A DNA stretch of 64,000 nucleotides from Pseudoalteromonas rubra (GTDB taxonomy: Bacteria > Pseudomonadota > Gammaproteobacteria > Enterobacterales > Alteromonadaceae). The translations under genes and the position numbers were made by a program. Numbering within the stretch: position 1 is the first letter of the stretch; each line of letters starts with the position of its first letter. The DNA lies in assembly GCF_000967655.1 (NCBI RefSeq), contig NZ_JXYA01000027.1:62001-126000 (forward strand), written 5' to 3'. Below the pieces are notes generated by a model. The model was not told where the DNA came from. It did no database searches and saw only the letters and a program-made list of their open reading frames with translations. This document shows, one piece after another, positions 1 through 9,100 of the stretch.

Positions 1-618
1 GCTGCCAATAAGCGCCCTGTTATGACTCTTTTCTCCGGTGCAAACTGTATGTACAGCCATCAGGTTCGTATCGTATTGGCCGAGAAAGGGGTAAGTGTCG
101 ATATTCATCTGGCTGAAAAGGACAACTTGCCAGAGGCACTGCATGAGATTAACCCTTATGGTACAGTTCCCACTCTGATCGACAGAGAGCTTGGTCTGTA
201 TCAGGCAAATATCATAATGGAATACCTAGATGAGCGTTTTCCTCATCCTCCATTAATGCCTGTCTACCCTGTTATGCGTGGTCGCAGCCGTTTGATGATG
301 CACCGTATCGAAACTGACTGGTACAGCCTGGCAGAAAAAATCACCCAAGGTGGTGGTGATGCCGAGCAGGCACGCAAAGAGCTGACAGAAGCGCTACTTG
401 CGATTGCCCCTATTTTCAGTGAAGCACCTTACTTCATGAGTGAAGAGTTCAGCCTGGTTGATTGCTACCTGGCTCCACTATTGTGGCGTTTGCCGCAACT
501 TGGCATTGATTTGTCAGGTGCCGGTGCAAAAGAGCTCAAAGAATACATGCTGCGTTTGTTTGAGCGCGATTCATTCCAGGCTTCACTGACTGAAGCCGAG
601 CGTGAGATCCGCAGCTAA
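1..618 (+). CDS. sspA: Stringent starvation protein A (5' end outside window)
   Basis: RNA-polymerase-associated protein with a glutathione S-transferase fold that affects stationary-phase and stress transcription. The reading frame is open from base 1 and encodes AANKRPV before the first internal Met at base 22. This matches the start of known SspA proteins, so the true start lies just upstream of the window and Met-22 is internal. An N-terminal thioredoxin-like half (LFSGANCMYSHQVRIVLAEK) is followed by the surface motif FPHPPLMPVYPV, which contains the conserved PHP pocket of SspA, and a C-terminal helical half. The stop overlaps the sspB start (TAATG), so the two are translationally coupled. 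Identification is from family recall and is secure. Confidence 0.96.
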   Translation, partial: AANKRPVMTLFSGANCMYSHQVRIVLAEKGVSVDIHLAEKDNLPEALHEINPYGTVPTLIDRELGLYQANIIMEYLDERFPHPPLMPVYPVMRGRSRLMMHRIETDWYSLAEKITQGGGDAEQARKELTEALLAIAPIFSEAPYFMSEEFSLVDCYLAPLLWRLPQLGIDLSGAGAKELKEYMLRLFERDSFQASLTEAEREIRS

Positions 619-1061
619 TGACTTCGAATCGCCCCTACCTATTACGTGCTTTCTACGACTGGATTGTAGATAACCAGTGCACACCACATATTGTGGTCGA
701 TGCTGAGTATCCGGCAGTTGAAGTGCCACGTCAGTTTGTTCAGCAGGGGCAGATTGTGCTGAATGTGAGTCCTTCAGCAGCTGCTAACTTTTTAATGGAC
801 AATGACGCACTGAGCTTCAATGCGCGTTTCTCTGGTCAGCCCATGCAGGTTTATGTTCCCATTGGTGCTGTACTGGCGATTTATGCGCGTGAAAATGGTG
901 AAGGTACAATTTTCTCTGAGTCGGACCATCCACAGGATGATGAACACTTAGAAGAGCCTGCTCAGACTGAGGTGACAGAGGAACCTGCTGAAGCCCCTTC
1001 AGCAGACAAAGAAACGCCTGAAAAAGCGAAGAAAGCCTCTCACCTGAGAGTGATAAAGTAG
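618..1061 (+). CDS. sspB: ClpXP protease specificity-enhancing factor SspB
   Basis: Adaptor that binds ssrA-tagged proteins and hands them to ClpXP. The first ~110 residues are the folded substrate-binding domain, beginning RPYLLRAFYDWIVDN. They are followed by an acidic, flexible Glu/Pro/Ala-rich linker of about 30 residues. The extreme C-terminus is HLRVIK, the short ClpX-docking tail conserved in this family. The 147-residue length is slightly below the ~165 of E. coli, and the difference lies in the linker. It overlaps sspA by one base in one operon and is followed at once by a hairpin terminator. Confidence 0.96.
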   Translation: MTSNRPYLLRAFYDWIVDNQCTPHIVVDAEYPAVEVPRQFVQQGQIVLNVSPSAAANFLMDNDALSFNARFSGQPMQVYVPIGAVLAIYARENGEGTIFSESDHPQDDEHLEEPAQTEVTEEPAEAPSADKETPEKAKKASHLRVIK

Positions 1062-1075
1062 CACGTCAGACAACA

Positions 1076-1104
1076 AAAAAACCTGCCTTCTGGCAGGTTT
1101 TTTT
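1076..1104. terminator. Bidirectional rho-independent terminator between sspB and dolP
   Basis: Stem ACCTGCC / GGCAGGT with loop TTCT, flanked by an A-run on the left and a T-run on the right. It can therefore end transcripts from both convergent genes. Confidence 0.88.
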
Positions 1105-1122
1105 ATATCTCTTTATTAGCGA

Positions 1123-1689
1123 TTACAAGATTTCGAAGGCTTTAACGACTTTCAGCACGCCGTGTACATTGCGGGCAATATCAACCGCTCGTTCTGCCTC
1201 ATCCTGATTGACCAGGCCCATCAGAAAGACCTCGCTGTTCTCTGTGACCACCTTAATATTGCCACCATCAATGTGGTCATCGGCAATCAACTTGGTTTTG
1301 ACTTTGGTGGTCAGCCAGCTGTCGTTAGTTTGTGTGGTAATGCCGATATTGCTGCCGATCCGCAGCTGGTTATAAATACGTTTAATGCCCTGTACGCCCT
1401 TGAGGGTGTTGTGAGCTTGTTGTTTCATTTCGACGGTACTGACCTGGCCGACCATCAGTACGTGGCCGTTGACACTGACCAGGCTGATATTGGCGTGATT
1501 GGCCAGCGCGGGAATACGTTTGAGTGCCAGTGTGCCTTTGATTTCGATATTGTTATCGTCAATTTGCGAGCCTAAAGTCCGTCTGTCATTGGCCGAGGTA
1601 ACTGCACCAGCAGTCCCGGCAACCACAGCTGCGGCACAGCCCTGGATCAGTAATACGGAGCAAAGTATCAGTGCAGGTCGTTTTAACAT
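1123..1689 (-). CDS. dolP: BON-domain outer-membrane lipoprotein DolP (YraP)
   Basis: Division- and outer-membrane-integrity lipoprotein. The N-terminal signal ends in a lipobox (LIQGC, Cys about residue 18). Two BON domains follow, roughly residues 47-115 and 123-188, each with the typical V.G.V..MVGQV or V..FLMGLVN core. The 188-residue length matches E. coli DolP (191). It is the last gene of the minus-strand run lpoA-yraN-diaA-dolP, an order conserved in enterobacteria, and starts 4 bp after diaA ends. Confidence 0.93.
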   Translation of the reverse strand: MLKRPALILCSVLLIQGCAAAVVAGTAGAVTSANDRRTLGSQIDDNNIEIKGTLALKRIPALANHANISLVSVNGHVLMVGQVSTVEMKQQAHNTLKGVQGIKRIYNQLRIGSNIGITTQTNDSWLTTKVKTKLIADDHIDGGNIKVVTENSEVFLMGLVNQDEAERAVDIARNVHGVLKVVKAFEIL

Positions 1690-1692
1690 CTT

Positions 1693-2277
1693 TTATGCGT
1701 CCTGTGGAAAGAGAATATTGTCGATAAGCTGGCTCAGGCAGTGTACGGTAAACAGGTGGGTTTCCAGAATGCGACTGGCCCGTTTGCTGGGCACGCGTAT
1801 CTCTACGTCATTCGGGCCCAGCAAGCCTGTCAGTTCGCCACCATCGTCACCAATCAATGCAATGACATTGAGATCACTGGTCAGCGCTGCTTCAACCGCA
1901 CTGATCACACTCTTTTCGTGTCCGTCGATGGCCACAACAAAGAGCAAGTCATTTTGATTGGAGATGGCGCGTACCTGACGGGCGAAGTAATCTGCACCCT
2001 GGCTTTCGTCGCCATTGCTGAGGTTGATCTGCGTCTGGCTCAGGGTGAGCGCAGGCAGGCAAGGGCGCTCTGTTTCAAAGTAGTTCACCAGCAGGTTACT
2101 GAAATGCTCTGCAATCATATGGCAGCTAGGCACACCGCAGCAGATCAGTTTATTGCCGTTGATCAGACATTGCGCAATGGCATAAGCCGTCGACTCCAAG
2201 ACCTCAGGCAGTGCTTCACCTGCGGCAATTTGTGCTTGAATACTTTCGGTAAAGATCTCTTTTATTGATTCTTGCAT
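1693..2277 (-). CDS. diaA: DnaA initiator-associating protein DiaA (SIS domain)
   Basis: SIS-fold protein that in E. coli binds DnaA and promotes timely initiation at oriC. The Met at 2277 (MQESIKEIFTESIQAQIAAG) aligns with E. coli DiaA, so 27 codons of open frame further upstream are excluded. The C-terminal part (GDDGGELTGLLGPNDVEIRV, then IDNILFP) is nearly identical to the family. One difference is visible: the sugar-phosphate-site segment CGNGTS of enterobacterial DiaA reads CGVPSC here, which fits a non-enzymatic role. The start abuts the yraN stop. Confidence 0.92.
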   Translation of the reverse strand: MQESIKEIFTESIQAQIAAGEALPEVLESTAYAIAQCLINGNKLICCGVPSCHMIAEHFSNLLVNYFETERPCLPALTLSQTQINLSNGDESQGADYFARQVRAISNQNDLLFVVAIDGHEKSVISAVEAALTSDLNVIALIGDDGGELTGLLGPNDVEIRVPSKRASRILETHLFTVHCLSQLIDNILFPQDA

Positions 2278-2278
2278 A

Positions 2279-2644
2279 CTAAGTAATATTTCTAATCCAT
2301 TGGATATCTGGGTTTTTATCGCCTTGAATTGCCACAAAGTCGATCCGTACAGGGACATTGTGCAACGCAGATTGTTGCAGATAATTATATATACTGCGAC
2401 GCAATTTTTGTAACTTACTTTGACTCAGTGCCTGAATTGCGCCACCAAAGCCGCCGCCACGACGAAATTTGACCTCGACAAACACCCAGGTTTCACCTTC
2501 TTTCATGATCAGGTCTATTTCACCATAGCGACACAGGTAGTTGCGTGCCATGGCTTTAAGACCCTGTTTCTTGAGATAAGTTTCAGCAACCTCTTCATAG
2601 TGCTGACCTTTCTCCCGGCTATGACTGAATAGCTTGCCGAACAT
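2279..2644 (-). CDS. yraN: YraN / UPF0102 family nuclease-like protein
   Basis: Small protein of the UPF0102 family, which has a restriction-endonuclease-like fold. The motif E-ID-EVKFR is visible (GEIDLIMKEGETWVFVEVKF), with the Asp and Glu-Val-Lys spacing of a PD-(D/E)XK core. At 121 residues it has the usual length. It is translationally packed between lpoA (3 bp gap) and diaA. Its exact role is not established; a part in DNA recombination or repair is often assumed from the fold. Confidence 0.9.
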   Translation of the reverse strand: MFGKLFSHSREKGQHYEEVAETYLKKQGLKAMARNYLCRYGEIDLIMKEGETWVFVEVKFRRGGGFGGAIQALSQSKLQKLRRSIYNYLQQSALHNVPVRIDFVAIQGDKNPDIQWIRNIT

Positions 2645-2647
2645 CGT

Positions 2648-4558
2648 CTACCTTTGTGCCTGATAATCTTCATACAGCTGTTTCATAAACAGCGGCGTAG
2701 GTGGGCGCTGATCTAAACTGACCAGGCGGATCTGGTTCTTATGATACTGTGCCCAGCTGAGCTGACGATTAATGCGGTTGGCTTCCTTAATGGTGAGTGC
2801 GCCGGTCAGGCCATCAAATTCTTTGCCTGGTATTTTACTTAACTGTTTTATTTCCGGGATCAGGTTCAGCGCGTCATAGGCCATGGCAAACAGGCGCTGT
2901 TCAATATCCGATTGCTCAGGCCAAAGCTGACTGTGTTGCTCGCGTAAGCTTTGCGATTTAACCGCGCCGGGCAGCATCCAGGGCACTTCGGTGAAAAACA
3001 GGCCTTCCAGATCGCCTTTGTCGGTTTTATCTATCTGCTTGCTGTAACTGCGTGAGCTGGCATAGAGCGGGATACGATCGGCAAAGGTACTGACGTTGAC
3101 ATCCAAATACGGTTTAAGCAGGCGGGTTTCGATGGCATCTCCGAGGATATAAATGGCGTCTATATCACGGCGAGAGCGGGTTTCGCTTTCCAGTTCTTTA
3201 CGGAACATACGCTTAATCGTGTTGATCCGCTGTTTGGAGCTGTCGACCTCAAGTAGCTGGCCAACCACTTCGGCCATGTTTTCACTGTCAGAGTAAAAGC
3301 CCACTTCAGGGCGGGTTTCACTGTAACGCTGCCACTGAGCTTCAAAGTGGCTGATAAGGCGTTTACCGGAAGCCGTATCCGGGGCCAGCAGCATAGGTTT
3401 TTGATAGCCCTTCGCGAGGAAATGCACCATAGCCTGTTCCACTTCATGCTCGGGATCTAACGCAAAGTAATAATGGTTGGGGTTGCCAAGCGCAGCGGGC
3501 GTATCCAGGGTATTTAAAAACAGCGCCGGTGTTGTCGCTAAATAGGTACTTTCAGTGAGTTTTTCGACATTGCTTTTTAGCAGTGGCCCAATCACAAACT
3601 CGGCCTGACTTTGCCCAAGCTCCTTGTCTATCTGTGCCACATCCAGGGTTTCGTCAATAAAGAAAATTTCTTCAACCCGATTGCTATCCATCGCCGCGAG
3701 AAAACCGTTTTTAAGGGCTCTGCCCAGGCGCTCACTACTGCCCGAGGTAGGCAACAGTACAGCAATGCGGGTGACATCATACGGTGCAAGATCCAGAGTG
3801 GTTTTCACTTCCGTCGGGATGATTTCACTGCCCGGATGACTGGTATAGCGGCGTTGCCAGTTATTCAGCGCCTGATGAAGCTGTACCGTCGAACCCAGGT
3901 AAATCTGATGATATTTGGCCAGCTTAACCCAGCCCTGCTGGATCACCGTGCCGCGATCAAAACGCTCCAGCGCATACGACGACAGCTGTTGCAGTGCCTG
4001 CCAGATATCCTGGTTGAGACCTGCAATAACAAGCTGGTGTTTGTTGGCCAGATCCGCACTGTTAAAGTAATGCACCAGGGCTTTTTTGGGAAGCTGTTGA
4101 GCGGCATATACGCTGCCCATTAGGTACTGATGCCAGGCCTGATGGTCTGGCAGCTTTAATTTGCTTTCTAAGGTTTGCAGTAACGCCAGCGCACTGCTGT
4201 ATTTTTGCTGTTGTTGACGGGCCAATGCGGTATACAGCTTGTTTTGTACATGGTCGACACTGGCCTTGCTTTCGAGCTCGCTACAGGCTTTTTCCAGAAT
4301 GGGCCAGTTTTGCTCGTCAATGGCGGCCTGTCTTGCCAGATACAGCAACTGAATTTTACTTGCGCCTTGTTTACGATTAGCTTTCTCAAACAAGCCCTGC
4401 GCATCCAGTTGTTCGGCTGGTGCGGTGGTGGTTGTCGCTAATGTCTGTTTGTCTTGTGTTGATGCCGTTTTAGGGGTTGTGCCGCAGGCCGATAACCCCG
4501 ACAATACCGCAATCACTAGACTTATATTTTTCAGTCGCACTCGCAAACCTTTACTCAT
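2648..4558 (-). CDS. lpoA: Penicillin-binding protein activator LpoA
   Basis: Outer-membrane lipoprotein that reaches through the periplasm and stimulates PBP1A in peptidoglycan synthesis. The signal ends in a lipobox (LSACG, Cys about residue 25). Residues ~40-250 form a helical TPR-like region. From ~260 on comes a periplasmic-binding-protein-like (LppC) domain beginning RIAVLLPTSGSSERLGRALK. The 636-residue length is normal for marine LpoA. It heads the minus-strand operon and is divergent from rsmI with a 45 bp gap, so both promoters lie close together. Confidence 0.93.
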   Translation of the reverse strand: MSKGLRVRLKNISLVIAVLSGLSACGTTPKTASTQDKQTLATTTTAPAEQLDAQGLFEKANRKQGASKIQLLYLARQAAIDEQNWPILEKACSELESKASVDHVQNKLYTALARQQQQKYSSALALLQTLESKLKLPDHQAWHQYLMGSVYAAQQLPKKALVHYFNSADLANKHQLVIAGLNQDIWQALQQLSSYALERFDRGTVIQQGWVKLAKYHQIYLGSTVQLHQALNNWQRRYTSHPGSEIIPTEVKTTLDLAPYDVTRIAVLLPTSGSSERLGRALKNGFLAAMDSNRVEEIFFIDETLDVAQIDKELGQSQAEFVIGPLLKSNVEKLTESTYLATTPALFLNTLDTPAALGNPNHYYFALDPEHEVEQAMVHFLAKGYQKPMLLAPDTASGKRLISHFEAQWQRYSETRPEVGFYSDSENMAEVVGQLLEVDSSKQRINTIKRMFRKELESETRSRRDIDAIYILGDAIETRLLKPYLDVNVSTFADRIPLYASSRSYSKQIDKTDKGDLEGLFFTEVPWMLPGAVKSQSLREQHSQLWPEQSDIEQRLFAMAYDALNLIPEIKQLSKIPGKEFDGLTGALTIKEANRINRQLSWAQYHKNQIRLVSLDQRPPTPLFMKQLYEDYQAQR

Positions 4559-4603
4559 ACCTTTTGTTTGTGGATATCTTACTGACTGACCCTGGAGAGC
4601 TCA

Positions 4604-5467
4604 ATGACAAATGCCGAAATCTCAGACAAAATTGGCACCCTGTATATCGTTGCCACACCCATAGGCAATTTAGAAGACATCAGTGAACGTGCGCTGAAAG
4701 TGCTGGCAGACGTCGACTTAGTGGCTGCCGAGGACACTCGTCACACAGGTAAATTATTGAGCCACTTCAGCATAAAAGCAAAAACCTTTGCGCTGCACGA
4801 CCACAACGAAAAACAAAAGGCGCAGCAGATCCTAACCTGGCTGGAGCAGGGCATGGACATCGCGCTGGTATCCGATGCCGGCACGCCGCTTATTAGCGAT
4901 CCAGGCTACGCGGTGGTTAACTTATGTCGTGAAGCGGGTGCTCAGGTTACCCCTGTGCCGGGCGCCTGTGCTGCAATTGCTGCGGTAAGCTGCTCAGGGT
5001 TACCAACCGATCGCTTTCAGTTTATCGGTTTTACACCGGCTAAAAGTCAGGCCCGTCAGAGTTTCTTTAAAGAGGCACATGAGTCCGGCATCACCAGCAT
5101 TATGTACGAAAGCACCCACCGCATCATGGCCAGCCTGGCTGACTTGCAAACAGCACTGGGTGAGCAACAGCAGGTGGTGTTCGCCAAAGAGCTGACCAAA
5201 ACCTATGAAACCTTTTTCAGCGGGCCTGTGTGTGAGCTGATCGCCTTTCTTGAAAACGAACCTGAGCGCCAGCGGGGTGAGCTGGTGCTGATGCTGCCGG
5301 GTAAAAACCAGGTGAGCAGTGAAATGACGCCGGAGGCCAAGCAGCTGATCGGCTTGCTGGAAGGGGAAATGCCGCTGAAAAAAGCCTGTGGCATTGCTGC
5401 CGAGTACTTCGGATTGAAGAAAAACGCCCTGTATAAAGCCATTATCGCCGAGCGTGAGGGAGAATAA
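4604..5467 (+). CDS. rsmI: 16S rRNA (cytidine-1402-2'-O)-methyltransferase RsmI
   Basis: SAM-dependent enzyme that methylates the ribose of C1402 in the decoding centre of 16S rRNA. Tetrapyrrole-methylase fold with family motifs TLYIVATPIGNLEDISERAL (residues ~10-30), AAEDTRHTGKLL and the SAM-binding PVPGACAAIAA. The 287-residue length equals E. coli RsmI (286). The start ATG at 4604 is preceded by GGAGAGC. The lpoA-rsmI divergence is conserved in gammaproteobacteria. rnpB follows about 60 bp downstream on the same strand with its own promoter. Confidence 0.95.
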   Translation: MTNAEISDKIGTLYIVATPIGNLEDISERALKVLADVDLVAAEDTRHTGKLLSHFSIKAKTFALHDHNEKQKAQQILTWLEQGMDIALVSDAGTPLISDPGYAVVNLCREAGAQVTPVPGACAAIAAVSCSGLPTDRFQFIGFTPAKSQARQSFFKEAHESGITSIMYESTHRIMASLADLQTALGEQQQVVFAKELTKTYETFFSGPVCELIAFLENEPERQRGELVLMLPGKNQVSSEMTPEAKQLIGLLEGEMPLKKACGIAAEYFGLKKNALYKAIIAEREGE

Positions 5468-5512
5468 ACTCAAATAACGTAAATTGATGCTGCGTTTTTT
5501 GGTAAAGGTGCG

Positions 5513-5518
5513 TATAAT
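5513..5518 (+). promoter_or_regulatory. -10 box of the rnpB promoter
   Basis: Perfect TATAAT placed 8 bp before the inferred 5' end of RNase P RNA. No good -35 hexamer sits at 16-18 bp; the nearest TTGATG (5484-5489) is 23 bp away, too far to count. Confidence 0.7.
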
Positions 5519-5525
5519 CGCCCGC

Positions 5526-5896
<371 letters not shown>

Positions 5897-5904
5897 TCTT
5901 TACA

Positions 5905-5938
5905 TTAGCAAACGCTTGTTTTTGCAAGCGTTTGCTAA
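5905..5938. terminator. Perfect 14-bp hairpin after rnpB
   Basis: TTAGCAAACGCTTG pairs fully with CAAGCGTTTGCTAA around a 6-nt loop, starting 8 bp after the end of rnpB. The following bases (CCTACTTT) are only weakly T-rich, so it could be a terminator or an RNA-stabilising 3' end. Confidence 0.6.
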
Positions 5939-6174
5939 CCTACTTTGAAGACCTATCTCATACTTCACGCCTTAGCGACGCAATACGTTACATGACAAAT
6001 GTGCTTGTATATATCTCATTGTTTTATTCCAGTTAATTTGGGCTTTTTGGCATACTCAGGGCGCTAAGAGTTAATGAGAAATGTTTACACTTCCTCATTG
6101 TATCCATATTTAAATCTCATTTTTGTGAGATAAATTCATATCTTAAGCTGTATTTGCCGACTAGATAGAGGGGT
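5939..6174. other. AT-rich intergenic region before the giant secreted protein
   Basis: 236 bp without a credible ORF. It should hold the promoter of the downstream gene. The ribosome site AGAGGGGT sits directly before the ATG at 6175. No clear repeat or operator was seen. Confidence 0.5.
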
Positions 6175-9100
6175 ATGAATACTATAATGCGGAACAAACT
6201 GTACCTGGCATTGCTGACTGTGGGGACTAGTTTCCCTAGTTTTGCTCAGACAACTCTGGCCCCATTGACAATAAAAGTTGATGAAAATACTAAAACGAAC
6301 ACAACCATTGGTACTGTTCATTTTCTTGATGGCGTATCAGATAAAACGGTGCGTTTAGAGGTTGGAACAACAGAAATCAAAAACTGGGTCACAAACGGTG
6401 AAGTGTTTGAGCCCATCTCATTTTCATCGACCTTTGCCCAAGCGCCTATTGTTTTTGGCCAGATCCAGTCTAACAGTGATTATACGGTAGAGTATGAAGT
6501 AAATACCTATTCTTATAATGGCGTTGAAGATAAAAACCACCGCGACCTGTTAATGCGTCATCGTTTAAACCATGTGACGGCCTCAGGTTTTGAAGCGGTT
6601 CTTGAGTCACAGTTAGACAAAAAAGGCACTAGTGTTATCCAAAATTTCACCAATACAGGTGCAGGTGAAAAATTAGGTTGGATTGCATTTGCTGAACCTG
6701 TTTCAGCGTTTTGGAATGACAAACCAATCGATGTGTCAAGCACAGGCACAACGGTTACTCACAATACTCATGGTCATGCGTTCAGCGTGCCAATGACAGA
6801 CACCCCGGTCATTCTAACTTCTTTATCTTCATACAATGGTACCTCTCAAAGTGGCGTTGCAATTGAAGAGTTATCTGCAGACAAAGTCAAAGTTCATATT
6901 GATAACCTTGATGATGCAGCGCACGTGGCGGAAAACGTCAACGTATTTGCATTACAAGGCACGGGTTTATTAGTAACAGAAGCCAGTGCTATCGTTGGTG
7001 AAACGGGCGTGATCACAGTTTCTGATACTGACATCGAAAATCCATTCTCCATTACATTCTCAAAGTCTTACAGGGAGCCAGTTGTATTTGTTCAAGCGGT
7101 TGGTAAAGATAAAGAGATCTTCGACGCAGCAGTGCGTATAAACTACATCGCGCCAATGATGTTACAAGGTTATTTGCATTCAGATAACGAAAACCTTGTG
7201 CCAAATCGTTTTGGCGAATTTGAATTGCATTATCAAATCTTCGAAGCTGGTCGTTGGGATATCCCACTAGAACATTACACCTATTCAATTGTTGCTGGTA
7301 ACGATGCTGGTGTTTTCTCCGTTGATCCAATTAAAGGTGACATCAAAGTTGCTGACCAAGCACAACTAGATTACGAATTGGGTAATAACCAATATGTGAT
7401 CACAGTTCGTGTGACTGATGGCGCAGGCAATAATTATGATTCACAAGTAACTATCAACGTCAATGACATCAGTGACTCATTAAACAATAACGCACAATCT
7501 ATTGACGGTTTAGAAGCAGCCGATTGGGCGGGTTGGGCAGTGGCGCCAGCAGGTGACGTCAACGGGGACGGTTTTGACGACATCATCGTAGGTGCGCCTC
7601 AAACTGATGTTCGTGATGGTGACGGTGTGCTTATCACAGAAGACAATGGTGCGGCTTATGTACTATTTAGTGATGAAACGGGCACGTTCCCAACGTTAAC
7701 TCAAGTTCAAGGCGGTACACGAGGTTTTGGTATCCTTGGTGCACAAGCTGGCGATAACGCAGGTTTTTCCGTAGCTGGTGGCGTTGATATCAACGGCGAC
7801 GGATTATCTGATGTTGTTGTAGGTGCACCATATGCAGGCACTAATGGCGACAATTCCGGTTCTACTTATGTCGTATTTGGTAAGTCAGATACTAACTATG
7901 TGCCGCTTCAATACTTAAACGATGGCAGCAGCGACAAAGGTTTTGCTATTCACGGTGCTTACACTCAAGACTACTCTGGTGGTTCTTTAGTCGTTGGTGA
8001 TGTGAACGGTGACGGCCTTGGCGATATTGTTATCGGTGAAACAGTCTCTCGTTTCTTAGCTGGTACAGGTTCTTTTGCATTAAGAAATTTATTAGAAGAC
8101 AGCGCCGCTGATCCAAACCTGGCGTATGTTGTTTACGGTAAAAAAGATAAAAGCGTTGTTCAGTTAGCCAACGTTGCAACAGACTACAATACACAGGGTT
8201 TTGCCATTACTCGTCCTAACAGAAAGTTATTCAGCGACTGGCATTACGGCGCACAAGTTTTACCAACGGGTGACTTTAACAGTGATGGTTTAACGGACTT
8301 CATCGTGAGCAACGGTCTATACGTTGATACAGCAGGCACAAGCTATGTTATTTATGGCCGTATCGGTGGCGAAGCGATTAAATACAACAACATTTACAAA
8401 GACGAACACGGTATTAAGATCACGCCAGAAGGCAGTGGCAACTACGGGTTTGACTTCGGTAATGCCACTCTTAATGCTTTGCCATCTTTTACTACTTCTC
8501 ATGTCGGTGACGTAAACGCCGATGGTGTTGACGATATCGCGTTATTATTGACAGACACAGGGTGTTGTTCTGCAATCGACGATCCTCGTGCTTACATAAT
8601 CTTCGGTGGTGCTGATTCTACTGACGAAATTAACCTTGCCGACATTGCTGACGGTAACGGCGGTTTTGTTATTCACAACGATGCATCAAATATCGACCAC
8701 AGTGACTTACAAGTTATCTTAGGTTCAATCGGTGGGGCGGGTGACCTTAATGGTGATGGCTTTGACGATATCATCATTGGCGACCCGTTTGCTGAAAATA
8801 ACAAAGGTCGTGTATACGCCGTTTATGGCCGTGCAGGCACTGAGCCTGTTTACCTTAGTGAAATTATTGAAACTCAACAAGGTTTTTACTCTGAAGGTAA
8901 CGGCGGTGAGCAGTTAGGTCAGTTTATTGCAAGTGCTGGTGACATCAATGGCGACGGTATCAAAGATATTCAATTTGGTACACCTTCTGCGAATAAAAAC
9001 AATTTAAACAACACAGGTGCTGTGTATGTTCTTAATGGTGACGGTAAGTTAGTAACGCTTTGGGGGACTGACGGTGACGACGCTATCACAGGTACAGCGG

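Noticed and set aside
1741-2268. 175-codon plus-strand frame
   Set aside because: Shadow of diaA on the opposite strand; no ribosome site and no family match.
5484-5489. TTGATG as -35 box of rnpB
   Set aside because: The 23 bp spacing to TATAAT is too long.
5905-5938. AGCAAACG...CGTTTGCT as a PurR-like operator
   Set aside because: The spacing between half-sites is far too long; the element is a hairpin directly after rnpB.
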